From: Candidatus Nitrotoga sp. HW29
GTDB taxonomy: Bacteria; Pseudomonadota; Gammaproteobacteria; Burkholderiales; Gallionellaceae
Direction: 5' to 3'
DNA: 64,000 bases
Assembly: GCF_924101635.2 (NCBI RefSeq)
Contig: NZ_CAKMAA020000013.1
Location: 1-64,000, forward strand
Shown: positions 37,432 through 47,236 of the stretch, in pieces
How positions within the stretch are numbered: the first letter of the stretch is position 1
Layout of the letters: every line of letters begins with the position of its first letter
Translations under genes and position numbers: made by a program
The notes under the pieces: model-generated
The model's input: the letters and a program-made list of their open reading frames with translations, nothing else
Told to the model about the DNA's origin: nothing
Database searches by the model: none

Positions 37432-39576
37432 ATGACAAAATCTCTTATTCGTATACTGATAGTTGATGATGACCTGGTGGATCGTTTAGCCTGTCGCCGC
37501 ACGCTTACTCAATGCCTAAATTACAATTTTGTGCTGACAGAGGCTGAGACCGGAGAGGAGGGGTTGCAGTTTGTCCGTGCGCAAAAGCCGGACTGCATTT
37601 TACTTGACTACCATATGCCGGATATGAATGGTTTAGAGTTTTTGAAGGAGTTGGCCGCCGAAATAGGTGAAATTCCGGTTCCCGTGATGATGCTGACCGG
37701 TGCTGACAGTGCTTCAGTCGCGGTTGAGGCCATGAAGCGTGGCGCATGGGATTACATGGTCAAGGATGTGGAGCGGGAATACCTCAAATTGTTACCCACC
37801 GTTATCCAGCGTGTACTACGCGAAAAGGAGATGCGGACGGAAAAGAAATTGATAGAAGATAAGTTGCTCCAAGTCGAAGCCAAATACCGTAACTTGGTTG
37901 AGCAAATTCCGGCAATTACTTATATCGCGGCGCTGGATGAAACCAATCAAGCTCTTTACATTAGCCCACAAATCAAGGTGCTGGGTTTTTCTCCGGCACA
38001 ATGGCTGGAAACGCCAGGAATTCACATCGCCCAAATTCATCCAGAAGACCGGACACGTGTGTTAAATGAACTGATCAAGAGCCGTGCCAACGGTACGCCT
38101 CTGCGGTGCGAATATCGCCTGATTTCTCGCAATGAGACAGTTTTTTGGTTTCGCGATGAAGCAAGCGTAGTGCGGGATGAATCGGGACGTTCGCTATTTC
38201 TTCAAGGTATTTTGGTGGATATCACTGAAAGTAAACAGGTAGAGGCTGAGCTGCGGCAACATCGCTGGCGTCTTGAAGAGTTGGTGGCAAAGCGCACCGA
38301 TGAACTGGCGGAAGTGAATAAACATTTGCGTCAGGATATTGTGGAACGCAAACGTGTCCAAGCAGAGCTGGTTAACGCCAAGGCGGTAGCAGAAAAAGCC
38401 AATCTTACGAAATCGAATTTTCTTTCCAGTATGAGCCATGAATTGCGCACGCCGCTCAATGCTATTCTTGGCTTTGCCCAGTTGATAGAAATTGGCACTC
38501 CTACGCCAACACCCACCCAGATGGCCAGGCTTAAAGAGATTCTCCATGGAGGATGGTATTTGCTGGAGCTGATCAATGAAATTCTGGATCTCGCGACAAT
38601 TGAGTCCGGCAATCTTGTGCTAAGCCTGGAATCGGTATCTCTGGCTGAGGTCATATCCGAATGCCAGGCTATGATCGAACCTCAGGCACAGCAACATGGC
38701 ATTCAGTTGATTTTCCCCAAGTTTGACAGCCCTTTGACTGTTAAAGCAGATCGGACTCGGTTAAAGCAGGCTTTGATCAACCTGCTATCCAACGCGATAA
38801 AATATAATCGCGAGCAGGGAACGGTCGAGGTGAAATGCGTCAGAGGTACTTCGGAGTACGTTCGCATTAGCGTTCAGGATACGGGAGAGGGATTATCTCC
38901 AGAAAAATTAACGCAACTTTTTCAGCCATTCAATCGTCTTGGTCAAGAGAATGGGGCCGTTGAAGGGACTGGCATTGGTTTGGCGGTGACCAAGCAAGTG
39001 CTTGAATTGATGGGGGGCGTAATTAGGGTGGACAGCACCGTTGGCGTGGGTAGCGTATTCTGGTTTGAACTCATTTCGGCTACGGAACCGCAACTTGTGC
39101 TGGAAGAGTGCAAATCTCAGGAGCTTACTGCAAAAACTTATGCTGACACCCAGCAGTACTGCATACTTTATTTTGAAGATAATTCGATCAATTCGTCATT
39201 AATCAAAGAGCTTATTGAGGAGAATCGTCCAGATATACACTTGTTGATTGCGGGTAATGGCAATTTGGGTATCGAGCTGGCACGTATTCATTTACCAGAT
39301 GTGATTCTGATGGATGTCACCTTGCCTGATATGAACGGTATCCAAGCCATGGAGATTCTATTTCAAGACCCGCTAACAGCCTCTATTCCAATTGTTGCAT
39401 TGAGCGCCGATGCCATGCCTCATCATATTTTGAAGGGGATGGAAGCAGGATTTTTTCGCTATATCTGCAAGCCCTTTGAACTTAATGAGTTTATGTTTGT
39501 GATCGACGAGGCACTTGAATTTCGGACAAGTAGATTAACTACTGGTACGAGTAAAACAAAAGAAATTGAGGGCTAG
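37432..39576 (+). CDS. Hybrid sensor kinase REC-PAS-HisKA-HATPase-REC
   Basis: A 714-residue soluble signalling protein. N-terminal receiver (about 1-125; ILIVDDDLVDRLACRRTL, phospho-acceptor in ILLDYHMPDMNGL), PAS/PAC (about 155-280), a coiled linker, HisKA with SNFLSSMSHELRTPLNAI, HATPase with LINLLSNAIKY, DTGEGLS and GTGIGLAVTKQV, and a C-terminal receiver (about 575-695; DVILMDVTLPDMNG). No membrane segment is seen. The N-terminal receiver suggests control by another kinase, plausibly the upstream membrane kinase. A start 54 nt after the response-regulator remnant keeps the cluster order. Confidence 0.92.
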   Translation: MTKSLIRILIVDDDLVDRLACRRTLTQCLNYNFVLTEAETGEEGLQFVRAQKPDCILLDYHMPDMNGLEFLKELAAEIGEIPVPVMMLTGADSASVAVEAMKRGAWDYMVKDVEREYLKLLPTVIQRVLREKEMRTEKKLIEDKLLQVEAKYRNLVEQIPAITYIAALDETNQALYISPQIKVLGFSPAQWLETPGIHIAQIHPEDRTRVLNELIKSRANGTPLRCEYRLISRNETVFWFRDEASVVRDESGRSLFLQGILVDITESKQVEAELRQHRWRLEELVAKRTDELAEVNKHLRQDIVERKRVQAELVNAKAVAEKANLTKSNFLSSMSHELRTPLNAILGFAQLIEIGTPTPTPTQMARLKEILHGGWYLLELINEILDLATIESGNLVLSLESVSLAEVISECQAMIEPQAQQHGIQLIFPKFDSPLTVKADRTRLKQALINLLSNAIKYNREQGTVEVKCVRGTSEYVRISVQDTGEGLSPEKLTQLFQPFNRLGQENGAVEGTGIGLAVTKQVLELMGGVIRVDSTVGVGSVFWFELISATEPQLVLEECKSQELTAKTYADTQQYCILYFEDNSINSSLIKELIEENRPDIHLLIAGNGNLGIELARIHLPDVILMDVTLPDMNGIQAMEILFQDPLTASIPIVALSADAMPHHILKGMEAGFFRYICKPFELNEFMFVIDEALEFRTSRLTTGTSKTKEIEG

Positions 39577-39578
39577 TT

Positions 39579-39593
39579 CCCCGATTGTCGGGG
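39579..39593. terminator. Small hairpin between convergent genes
   Basis: CCCCGA-TTG-TCGGGG forms a 6-bp stem just after the hybrid kinase stop. Plus-strand sequence after it is A-rich, with no T-run, so termination activity is uncertain. Confidence 0.35.
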
Positions 39594-39691
39594 TAAAAAT
39601 ACCAGTTGGTAGAGCATATTCAACGCTTGTTATAGCAAATGAACCTTCGTTTACTGTTTGAAGAGCTCTTTTTGTAACCCAATCTAATTTT

Positions 39692-40090
39692 TTATTTCAG
39701 CACCACCAAAAATATCAAGACAGATAAAGTAATGGTCAGTAAAGCACACGCATAAATCAAGATCTTGGTCCGGACTTTTAGAATTTCAATGACATTAACT
39801 ACGTGTGCATTTTGTTCGGCAAGTGACTTGATTAATTTGGCTGATGAGTTATGGTTGGAATTTAGTTCAGCTACCTGTGCTTGAAGATGACGAACGCGAT
39901 TCTCTAAATTTGCGAATCCTTCAGCATCGAAAGAGACTATTGTTGACGAACTGTCTGCCATAGGCTGATTATTTACTTCATCTTTTGCCGTAGTAAAAAG
40001 GCGTTTTGCGCCTTTAACCATGCCCGGCGCGGCTTCCAACACATCTTTCCAGGGTATGACCCTCAGTGCGTTAATCCAACCTATAGCCAA
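39692..40090 (-). CDS. Tail-anchored coiled-coil membrane protein, function unknown
   Basis: 132 residues. The amphipathic N-terminal part (MAIGWINALRVIPWKDVLEAAPGMVKGAKRLF) is followed by a coiled-coil stretch (about 55-100; LENRVRHLQAQVAELN) and one C-terminal transmembrane helix (about 108-131). There is no signal peptide, so it is probably a tail-anchored inner-membrane protein facing the cytoplasm. It lies 209 bp downstream of mutM on the same strand. I do not recognise a named family. Confidence 0.75.
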   Translation of the reverse strand: MAIGWINALRVIPWKDVLEAAPGMVKGAKRLFTTAKDEVNNQPMADSSSTIVSFDAEGFANLENRVRHLQAQVAELNSNHNSSAKLIKSLAEQNAHVVNVIEILKVRTKILIYACALLTITLSVLIFLVVLK

Positions 40091-40299
40091 GATGTTTCCT
40101 TCCGTGTCGTATATAGAGCGATATTGTCAACCATACCACCAGCTGGTAGCGTTGTCTGAATAAAATATGCCAATGCAGGTAATTTTTTCAAGATTTTATT
40201 AAAAATAATAATTGTGGTACGAAAGTGGCTATAAAAAGTTCAAGATATAAAAATCTCGTTTTGTCATTTGTTGGCACCAGCGCGATAGGGAAGTATCGA

Positions 40300-41115
40300 T
40301 TATTTCTGGCATTGCAGGCAATAAAAACTTGATCGTTGTCCTTGCCGAATCTGCTTGATAGTTGTGTTACAGGCACGACAAGTCTCGGTTGCACGGCCAT
40401 ACACCCAGTAGTGCTGCTGGAAATAGCCGGGATTGCCATTACTGTCCACGAAGTCGCGCAGGCTGCTGCCACCGAGCGCAATGGCTTCCGTCAATGTTTC
40501 TTGTATCGTTTTTACCAATCGAGCGCAGCGCGGTCGACTAAGTTTTGCGGCGGGTAGTTGCGGACGGATACCCGCACGGAATAGCGCTTCATTGGCGTAG
40601 ATGTTGCCGACACCGACTACCAGATGATGATCCATGATAACCAGCTTGATTGCGGCATTGCGTTTTCGTATCGCACGATAAAGATAATCGGCATTAAATT
40701 CGCTCTCCAGCGGTTCTACTCCAAGCTTTAACAAGAGTGGATGCTGTGCGGGGTCGCCCTCATGCCATAGCACTGCGCCAAAACGGCGCGGGTCACGTAG
40801 CCGCATCAGCATCCCGTTTGCCAGCTTTAAATCAAAGTGATCGTGCTTTTCTGCTGCGATGTCCGCGGACAAAATGCGCAAGCTGCCGGACATGCCGAGA
40901 TGGAGGATGAGCGTGCCATTGTCGCATTTGATTAGCAAATATTTGGCACGGCGATGCAGCGCGTGAATGATTTGACCATGCAAGATGGTGGCTAATTGTT
41001 TGGGGATAGCCCAGCGCAGATGAGAAGTGCGAATGACTACGTCCGCGATACGCTGACCGAGCAAATGCGGTTCCAGTCCGCGCAGGGTAGTTTCGACCTC
41101 GGGTAACTCAGGCAT
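40300..41115 (-). CDS. mutM: Formamidopyrimidine-DNA glycosylase
   Basis: Base-excision repair enzyme that removes 8-oxoguanine and formamidopyrimidines and cleaves the AP site. 271 residues, full length. The mature N-terminus is PELPEVETTLRGL, with catalytic Pro2 and Glu3. A central GVGNIYANEALFRAGIRP helix-two-turn-helix block and the C-terminal zinc finger follow (YGRATETCRACNTTIKQI ... CLQCQK, four cysteines). It is on the minus strand downstream of the ABC system and small lipoprotein. Confidence 0.97.
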   Translation of the reverse strand: MPELPEVETTLRGLEPHLLGQRIADVVIRTSHLRWAIPKQLATILHGQIIHALHRRAKYLLIKCDNGTLILHLGMSGSLRILSADIAAEKHDHFDLKLANGMLMRLRDPRRFGAVLWHEGDPAQHPLLLKLGVEPLESEFNADYLYRAIRKRNAAIKLVIMDHHLVVGVGNIYANEALFRAGIRPQLPAAKLSRPRCARLVKTIQETLTEAIALGGSSLRDFVDSNGNPGYFQQHYWVYGRATETCRACNTTIKQIRQGQRSSFYCLQCQK

Positions 41116-41263
41116 AAGATTTTTCTCGGTGGATTATATTGTTATATGTTATTGTATTAATTATACAATTGTTGTCTGTCGATGAAAAAATCAGGCTAAA
41201 AATAATAGTTTAAGCAAGTTGGCATGTTGGTCTTGGAACATGGTAGGTATTGTCCTTGTTGCC

Positions 41264-41461
41264 TTATTTTTTGTCAGAGTTTCCAGCAACGGCCTTTACA
41301 CCTGCTGTTGCAACATCGACAGTTGTACCAACTACTGCGGCACCGACTTTAACGGTTGTTGCAACCACGGTAACCGCAGTATCAGCGACAGTAACCACCG
41401 CGCAGCCGGTACAGAGAATGCAAATTGGGGTACATAGAAGGTAGACACGCGTGAGGGGCAT
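41264..41461 (-). CDS. Small Val/Ala-rich lipoprotein
   Basis: 65 residues. A hydrophobic leader ends in the lipobox ILCTGC (Cys at about 20). A repetitive Val/Ala/Thr segment (VVTVADTAVTVVATTVKVG) and a charged end (AGNSDKK) follow. The pattern fits a small-lipoprotein family found in betaproteobacteria (VVTVA..GV.AVAG). The start is uncertain because the leader could begin at an internal site. Function unknown. Confidence 0.7.
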   Translation of the reverse strand: MPLTRVYLLCTPICILCTGCAVVTVADTAVTVVATTVKVGAAVVGTTVDVATAGVKAVAGNSDKK

Positions 41462-41636
41462 TGGGCAAATGTGGTTACAAATGATTGCATCAAATTAAAA
41501 AAGCAAGTTTGCTACTAACTGTTTGATAAAAAAATTACTTTAATAGATTCGGCTAGTTATCAAATAATTCCATTTCACCAGTACTTAGCCTATGGACACA
41601 TCAATTTCTATTTCACTTGCGGGGAAGAGAGCCAGC

Positions 41637-42977
41637 TTAATTTCTTCTGCGCCACCAAAGCAAAGCCCCCGTCAGTATAAACAACATAGGCAAGGCAATC
41701 AGGAAGCTGCTACTGATGATGGTCAGATTGATTTTGCTCAAGGTAATCGCACCATCTTTCACGGCGCGCGGTTGAATCGTAATGAGTTTTTCTTCGTTGC
41801 CTAGCCAGTTCGTCATATTGATGCCGAGATCAAGATTACCGCCGTTGCCGGAATAGGTATTGGCAAGAAACGAACCGCTTCCAACGATAACAATGCGTTG
41901 TTCACGATCGTTTATGTTGCGTTGCAGGGCGAGCGCGATCGTTACGGGGCCGGGGATGTCACGGGTTTTGTTGAAGCGTGAGTTACCTTGCGGTATTTCG
42001 CGGCTAACCCAGCCGCGTGGCGCGGCTTCTACTAGCGTGGTGTGTTGCCATGCAGCATTTTCCTCCCAGTCAATGGCGCGGGCAAAGGGAAAGACCGTGG
42101 TCAAGTTGAAATTTTGCGTGATGGCGTGTGGCGGATAGCCCGCGCCCAGCGCCCAGGTTGGAGGAATATTCATTTCTTCTGCTGCCGGATCAACCACGAT
42201 GCCAGGCGTGAGAATAATGTCCAGTTTTTCAGCCAGGCGCTCTAATCCATGCAGTGGCTCGGCGTCTACTAGCCACAGCAGGTTACCGCCGTTGGTGATA
42301 TAGCGTAGCAGTTTATCTATTTCACCCTGCAATAAATCGATTTGCGGCTGAGTAATGATCAACATGCTGGCATTGTTGGGTACGTCCTGTGCCAGCGTTA
42401 AATTCAGGCTGCTAAGGCGAAAGCCATTTTGTTGCAGTCGTTTGCCGAATTCGCCGAGATCGTGGTTTGCAATGCCTTCGAGATTGCGTTCTCCATGCCC
42501 ATCAAGATACATAAGCAATTGATTTTTTGTGTGGGCCATACGCAATAACACACTGGTAAGTGCCTGTTCGTTCAACATGGTGAGATGCCCACGCTTGCCA
42601 CCATACTCCACCAGCATTTCGCCATTGACACGAATATTGACCTTGCGCGCTTCTTCCGGCTGCTTCACCGGGTCGATAAAGGTGAGCGAAATATCGGGTT
42701 TATAGCGCTGATAAAGGGCAACAAAATCACGGGTAAGTCTATGCATATCACCTAAATTGGCATCCTGTCCGGTTACGTACATCGTCAGTTTTATTTCGCC
42801 ATGCAGTTGCTTCAGTACATTGACACTGTTGTCTGCCAAGCTGTTGCTGGCATTTTGTGTCATATCCCATTGTGCGGGGTGGCGTGCAACGAGTTGATAC
42901 AACGAGACAATAGTGGCGAGCAGTATTGCAGTGAAGGTCAGGTTTTTAATCAGCAGATTGAGTTGTGGGAATTTCAT
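41637..42977 (-). CDS. GldG-family ABC transporter auxiliary protein
   Basis: 446 residues with one N-terminal membrane anchor (about 10-28), a large extracytoplasmic domain of the GldG/DUF4350-like ABC auxiliary family (ADNSVNVLKQLHGEIKLTMY, YLDGHGERNL, GGNLLWLVDAEP), and a C-terminal membrane helix (about 420-441) followed by WWRRRN. It follows the permease gene by 10 bp and so belongs to the same operon. The substrate is unknown; in Bacteroidetes the system serves gliding motility, but gliding cannot be assumed here. Confidence 0.88.
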   Translation of the reverse strand: MKFPQLNLLIKNLTFTAILLATIVSLYQLVARHPAQWDMTQNASNSLADNSVNVLKQLHGEIKLTMYVTGQDANLGDMHRLTRDFVALYQRYKPDISLTFIDPVKQPEEARKVNIRVNGEMLVEYGGKRGHLTMLNEQALTSVLLRMAHTKNQLLMYLDGHGERNLEGIANHDLGEFGKRLQQNGFRLSSLNLTLAQDVPNNASMLIITQPQIDLLQGEIDKLLRYITNGGNLLWLVDAEPLHGLERLAEKLDIILTPGIVVDPAAEEMNIPPTWALGAGYPPHAITQNFNLTTVFPFARAIDWEENAAWQHTTLVEAAPRGWVSREIPQGNSRFNKTRDIPGPVTIALALQRNINDREQRIVIVGSGSFLANTYSGNGGNLDLGINMTNWLGNEEKLITIQPRAVKDGAITLSKINLTIISSSFLIALPMLFILTGALLWWRRRN

Positions 42978-42987
42978 GCCGGGAAGC

Positions 42988-43731
42988 TCAGCTATAAATG
43001 CGGTTGTTATACAGTCGGCGTATCGTTAGCAACAGAAAGGTGATACAAAAAAGCAGAAAAAACATCAGATCTGTACTATTTAACAGACCAATATTGAGGT
43101 TTTGGAAATGGCTGGTGGGAGCGAGTGCGCGCCAACTCTTGTCATGATCCACCGCACTGACTTCTACCAGCCACAGGCCGAAAAATATGGCCAATGTACC
43201 GATGGCGGCTACCGCTGGTTGTGCGGTGAGTGAGGAAATGTACAGTCCCAATGCGGTGTAGCTGGCGGCAAGCAGGATAAGCCCCAGCGCATTGGTGAAA
43301 AGAAGGCCTGTGTCTAGTTGTGTGCCTGTGGCCAGAGCGAGCACCATCAACAGGCAGCTGATGATGATGAGTAATAACAGTAACATGAGACCGATGAATT
43401 TCCCGATCACAATGTGAATGTCGGAAACCGGTGCGCTCATTAGTAGTGTCAGGGTTTGGTTGCGTCGTTCCTCGGCGATCAAGCGCATGGTAAAAATGGG
43501 TATCAGCATCATTAAAATCAGTGCAACGGTACCGAGTAATGGCGCCGCCACGGCTAATGTGGCGCCGGGCGCGTTGGCGAGCTGTGCCAGTTGCGACTGT
43601 ACTTGTAAAAAGGCATCCAGCCGGGCCAGGAAAAACCAGGCAAAGATAAATTGCAGAGCGCCCAAAATTAGCCAAGTCGAAGGGATGGCGAGCAAGCTGC
43701 GGAATTCTTTGAGCGAAATGGTTAGAATCAT
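42988..43731 (-). CDS. ABC transporter permease (GldF/ABC-2 type)
   Basis: 247 residues with six hydrophobic segments and the ABC-2 pattern: MILTISLKEFRSLLAIPSTW at the N-terminus, FTMRLIAEERRNQTLTLLMSAPVSD in the first cytoplasmic loop, and ALGLYISSLTAQPAVAAIG. Its ATG overlaps the stop of the ATPase gene by four bases (ATGA), which indicates translational coupling. It pairs with the ATPase and the GldG-like protein. Confidence 0.9.
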   Translation of the reverse strand: MILTISLKEFRSLLAIPSTWLILGALQFIFAWFFLARLDAFLQVQSQLAQLANAPGATLAVAAPLLGTVALILMMLIPIFTMRLIAEERRNQTLTLLMSAPVSDIHIVIGKFIGLMLLLLLIIISCLLMVLALATGTQLDTGLLFTNALGLILLAASYTALGLYISSLTAQPAVAAIGTLAIFFGLWLVEVSAVDHDKSWRALAPTSHFQNLNIGLLNSTDLMFFLLFCITFLLLTIRRLYNNRIYS

Positions 43732-44666
43732 AATTTTTCGTCTTGGGTGATTTGCATAAACACGTCTTCCAGCCGCGTTCGCAGCGGAACGAGTTGCTCC
43801 GCTTGCCAGCCGTGTTGCGCGGCGAGTGCGAGCAACGCAACGCTTGGGTTTGTGTTAGCGGTATGCAGAATGCGGAACTGCGTGGTGGAAAGTGGGTCTA
43901 CCTGCTGTACGTCAGCGATGGCTTGCAATTCGGAAAGTGCAGGCGGCGCCAATAGGGTAACGATAAAGCCTGATTGACTACCGTATTGCTGCATTTTTGT
44001 GCTGCTGTCACCGTAAATTAGACGGCCGTGATGCATAATTTCGACGCGGTCACAAATGTTTTCCACTTCGCCCAACAAGTGGGTGGAAAGGATAACGCTG
44101 TGCATATTTCCTAATTCGCGGATTAGTGCGCGGATGTCGCGGATTTGGGATGGATCAAGGCCAACGGTGGGTTCGTCCAGAATGATTACTTCCGGTTGAT
44201 GGATAATTGCTTGCGCAATGCCAACACGTTGCTGATAGCCTTTGGAGAGCGTTCCGATGATTTTTTTTCCACTGTCCTGTAAACCGCAACGGCGTTTGGC
44301 TTCGGTCAAAGCATTCGTAATCTGCGCACGAGGTATACGATGCAGCTTGGCGGCGAATATAAGGAAATCATTTACACTCATTTCGCGGTATAAAGGGGGG
44401 GTTTCGGGCAAGAATCCGATATTTGTCTTGGTTTTTTGGGGCTGGCGGATTAGATTGAAGCCGCATATTTCAATTTCTCCCGAGTGTGGCAAGAGTGCAC
44501 CGGCCAGCATTTGTAGCGTTGTACTTTTGCCGGCCCCATTGTGCCCAAGCAGGCCAAGCACCTCGCCATGCCTAAGCTCTAACGATACGCCATGGATGAC
44601 CTCGCGTTGACCGAAGCGGCGAATCAGGTTGCGTGCGGATAGGGTGATTGGTGCAATGACTGACAT
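43728..44666 (-). CDS. ABC transporter ATP-binding protein (GldA-like)
   Basis: 312 residues. Walker A is GHNGAGKST, the signature is LSKGYQQRVGIAQA, Walker B is VIILDEPTVGLD, and an ILSTHLLGEVE switch His region follows. It has the ABC-2 exporter subfamily C-terminal extension. It is the first gene of the minus-strand operon ATPase - permease - GldG-like. It is divergent from the TPR-lolB-ispE operon across 300 bp. Confidence 0.93.
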   Translation of the reverse strand: MSVIAPITLSARNLIRRFGQREVIHGVSLELRHGEVLGLLGHNGAGKSTTLQMLAGALLPHSGEIEICGFNLIRQPQKTKTNIGFLPETPPLYREMSVNDFLIFAAKLHRIPRAQITNALTEAKRRCGLQDSGKKIIGTLSKGYQQRVGIAQAIIHQPEVIILDEPTVGLDPSQIRDIRALIRELGNMHSVILSTHLLGEVENICDRVEIMHHGRLIYGDSSTKMQQYGSQSGFIVTLLAPPALSELQAIADVQQVDPLSTTQFRILHTANTNPSVALLALAAQHGWQAEQLVPLRTRLEDVFMQITQDEKL

Positions 44667-44966
44667 TAGTGCAGATGCAGATTGTATGGGAGGCTAAATA
44701 TAACCTAATATGTCGTTATACATCAAAATGAAATCATTCGATTATGTCTGGTAACAAAATTAGGGGTGTTCCTAACGAAATGTCCGGGTCGCTTAATATA
44801 AAACGCGGATATAAAAAACGGAAAGATTCGTAGCGATGCATTGGGCGTTCTTCAAATCTGCGTTACCCTTCAGATTGACGCAATTCATAGTGACGAAGGC
44901 TTAATCAGAGAGCATATTACGACTCCATGAATTTTTTATTTTTTAATAATACCTAAAATATTAAAT
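44667..44966. other. Divergent intergenic promoter region
   Basis: A 300-bp AT-rich spacer between the ABC operon and the TPR-lolB-ispE operon. It must hold promoters for both. No clear operator or RNA gene is seen. Confidence 0.5.
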
Positions 44967-46676
44967 ATGACGAATTTAAAACGTTGCACAATTATTTTTG
45001 CATTGTTGCTGGTCTCTTGTGCGCACGCGTCGCAGCAGGACACGGAGAAGCCCGGGTTTGAAGTTGAAAAGCAAGCGGAATTGCCCAAGCAGGAATTAAC
45101 TGAACAGGTACTCTATGAGTATCTGCTGGGTGAAATGGCCTTGCAGCGCGGACAACCTGAGTTGGCGGCGCAGCTTTATCTAAATTTGGCCAATGCCACG
45201 CGTGATCCGCGCTTGGCGCGCTATGCGGCACATTTGGCTTTTGAGACGCGCCAAATGGACAAAGCGATGTCAGCATTCAATTTGTGGCTGGAAATAGAAC
45301 CGGATTCACCGTTGGCAAAACAGGCGCTGATCACCCTGCTGATCAGTGGTGGTAAGCTGGACGAGGCACGTCCCCATCTCGCGAGACTTTTAGCGGCAAC
45401 GACGGAAAATGTCGGAAATATTTTTATGCGGATTTCTCCAATGATTGCGAGTTATCCCGATAAGAATGCAGCATTTGATTTACTTCGTGAACTGGCGTTA
45501 CCTTATCCGCGCGTGGCGGAGGCGCGTTGGGCGTTGGCGCAGGTAGCAGAAGTCGCAGGTAAACACGAGTTAGCCTTGGAAGAAGCCCAACAGGCATATG
45601 CCTTACGTCCGGAATGGGATAGTGCCGTGCTACTCAACGCTCAATTGCTGCAGAGTGCGGCGCCACAGCAGGCGTTGGCTTTGCTGAAAAAATATCTTGA
45701 GGCTTATCCTGATACCAAGGAGGTGCGCCTGTTTTATGCTCGCGTGCTCATGGAACAAAAGCAAAATCGAGAGGCGCGTGCAGAATTTCAGCGGTTGCTT
45801 AACGCGTATCCGGATAACGCCGATCTGGCGTTTGCGGTGGGATTGTTGTCGTTGGACATGGGTGAGTTGGATCGTGGTGAGAAAGAATTGCAGCAGGCCC
45901 TTACCAATAGAAAAAAAGATGAAAGCGTCGTGTATTACTACCTTGGCCAGTTGAGTGAAGCGAAGAAGCATGATGAAGAGGCCATGCAGAATTACAGTAA
46001 AGTGAAAGAGGGAGAATATAACTTTTCCTCGCGTTTACGCATGGCATTTTTGACCAATAAATTAGGCAAACTGGATGAGGCGCGAAAGCTCTTGCACAAG
46101 ACCGTTGCGAAGAACAATCAGCAGCGGATACAGCTGGTTATGATTGAGGTACAGATTTTACGCGAGGCGCAGCAATTTGAAGCGGCCTATCAGGTATTAA
46201 TGCTAGGGTTGGAAAACTTACCCAACCAACCCGACCTGATGTATGAGGCGGGGATGCTGGCGGAAAAGGCCGGGAAGCATGATGCATTCGAACGGATGAT
46301 GCGAAAATTAATTGAGATTGAGCCTGGTTACGCACAAGCTTATAACGCGTTGGGCTATGGTTTGCTGGAGCGCAACGAGCGCATACCCGAGGCGATGAAA
46401 CTGATAGAAAAGGCATATCAGCTTGCCCCGGATGATATCGGCATTATTGACAGCATGGGTTTTGGGTATTACCGCTTGGGTGATTTGCCTAAAAGTTTAG
46501 AGTTCCTGCGCCGTGCCTATGCTGCCAATCCGGATCCGGAAATTGCTGCGCATCTTGGCGAAGTGCTGTGGGCTCAGGGTGAACAGGAGCAAGCAAAAAA
46601 AACGTGGAGCGATGCACTAAAGGCTCATCCTGATAGCACAGTGTTGCAGGTGGTTATCAAGAAATTTACGCCTTGA
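44967..46676 (+). CDS. TPR-repeat lipoprotein preceding lolB
   Basis: 569 residues. The leader ends at a lipobox-like LLVSC (Cys at about 18). About ten tetratricopeptide-like repeats follow, from YLLGEMALQRGQPELAAQLY near 50 to EQEQAKKTWSDALKAHPDS at the end. TPR lipoproteins of this type are regularly found just before lolB in betaproteobacteria; a role in outer-membrane assembly is plausible but not shown. The stop overlaps the lolB start by four bases. Confidence 0.9.
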   Translation: MTNLKRCTIIFALLLVSCAHASQQDTEKPGFEVEKQAELPKQELTEQVLYEYLLGEMALQRGQPELAAQLYLNLANATRDPRLARYAAHLAFETRQMDKAMSAFNLWLEIEPDSPLAKQALITLLISGGKLDEARPHLARLLAATTENVGNIFMRISPMIASYPDKNAAFDLLRELALPYPRVAEARWALAQVAEVAGKHELALEEAQQAYALRPEWDSAVLLNAQLLQSAAPQQALALLKKYLEAYPDTKEVRLFYARVLMEQKQNREARAEFQRLLNAYPDNADLAFAVGLLSLDMGELDRGEKELQQALTNRKKDESVVYYYLGQLSEAKKHDEEAMQNYSKVKEGEYNFSSRLRMAFLTNKLGKLDEARKLLHKTVAKNNQQRIQLVMIEVQILREAQQFEAAYQVLMLGLENLPNQPDLMYEAGMLAEKAGKHDAFERMMRKLIEIEPGYAQAYNALGYGLLERNERIPEAMKLIEKAYQLAPDDIGIIDSMGFGYYRLGDLPKSLEFLRRAYAANPDPEIAAHLGEVLWAQGEQEQAKKTWSDALKAHPDSTVLQVVIKKFTP

Positions 46677-47236
46677 TACATCGATTATTTTTGGCGTGCC
46701 TCCTATTACTGGGAGGATGTGCAAGTGTACCAACTGTATCCCAGCCCGTTGTGCGACCCGTGCAGTCGGAAAATGTGCCTTTTGTATTGTCTGGGCGAAT
46801 CGCTGTAAAGCATGAAGGAGAGAGATCTTCATCCGGAGTGCGTTGGGTGCATCATGCCGAGGCAGATGAAATCCTGCTGCTTGCTCCATTGGGACAGACT
46901 GTGGCTCGTATTCATAGCGATATGAAGGGTGCAGTGCTGGATATGCCGTTTAAGCATTACGCGGCAAAAGACGCTGATGAATTAACCCAGAAAGTACTGG
47001 GTTGGCGTTTACCGCTGTCTGGCTTGCGTTACTGGGTGTTGGCGTTGCCGGCACCCAAGAGTGTATTTGACATTGAGCATGATGCTAACGGACAGGTAAT
47101 GCTGCTAGGCCAAGATGGCTGGTTGATACGCTATACGCGCTATGCAGCGCAAACATCCGACAGCTTACCGTTACGCATTGCCTTGCAACGTGATGGGCTG
47201 GAAATCCAATTGCTGATCGATGAATGGGAAATCTAA
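46673..47236 (+). CDS. lolB: Outer-membrane lipoprotein receptor LolB
   Basis: 187 residues; the receptor that accepts lipoproteins from LolA and inserts them into the outer membrane. The lipobox is LLGGC (Cys at about 16). FVLSGRIAVKHEGERSSSGVRW and the GWRLPLSGLRYWVLA-like block match the family. The start is a TTG overlapping the TPR stop codon, and the 3' end overlaps ispE by 13 bp, so the three genes are translationally linked. Confidence 0.93.
   Translation: MIHRLFLACLLLLGGCASVPTVSQPVVRPVQSENVPFVLSGRIAVKHEGERSSSGVRWVHHAEADEILLLAPLGQTVARIHSDMKGAVLDMPFKHYAAKDADELTQKVLGWRLPLSGLRYWVLALPAPKSVFDIEHDANGQVMLLGQDGWLIRYTRYAAQTSDSLPLRIALQRDGLEIQLLIDEWEI

Noticed and set aside
41219-41444. Cys-rich plus-strand frames over the small lipoprotein gene
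   Set aside because: They are complementary to the lipoprotein gene, which has a clear lipobox.
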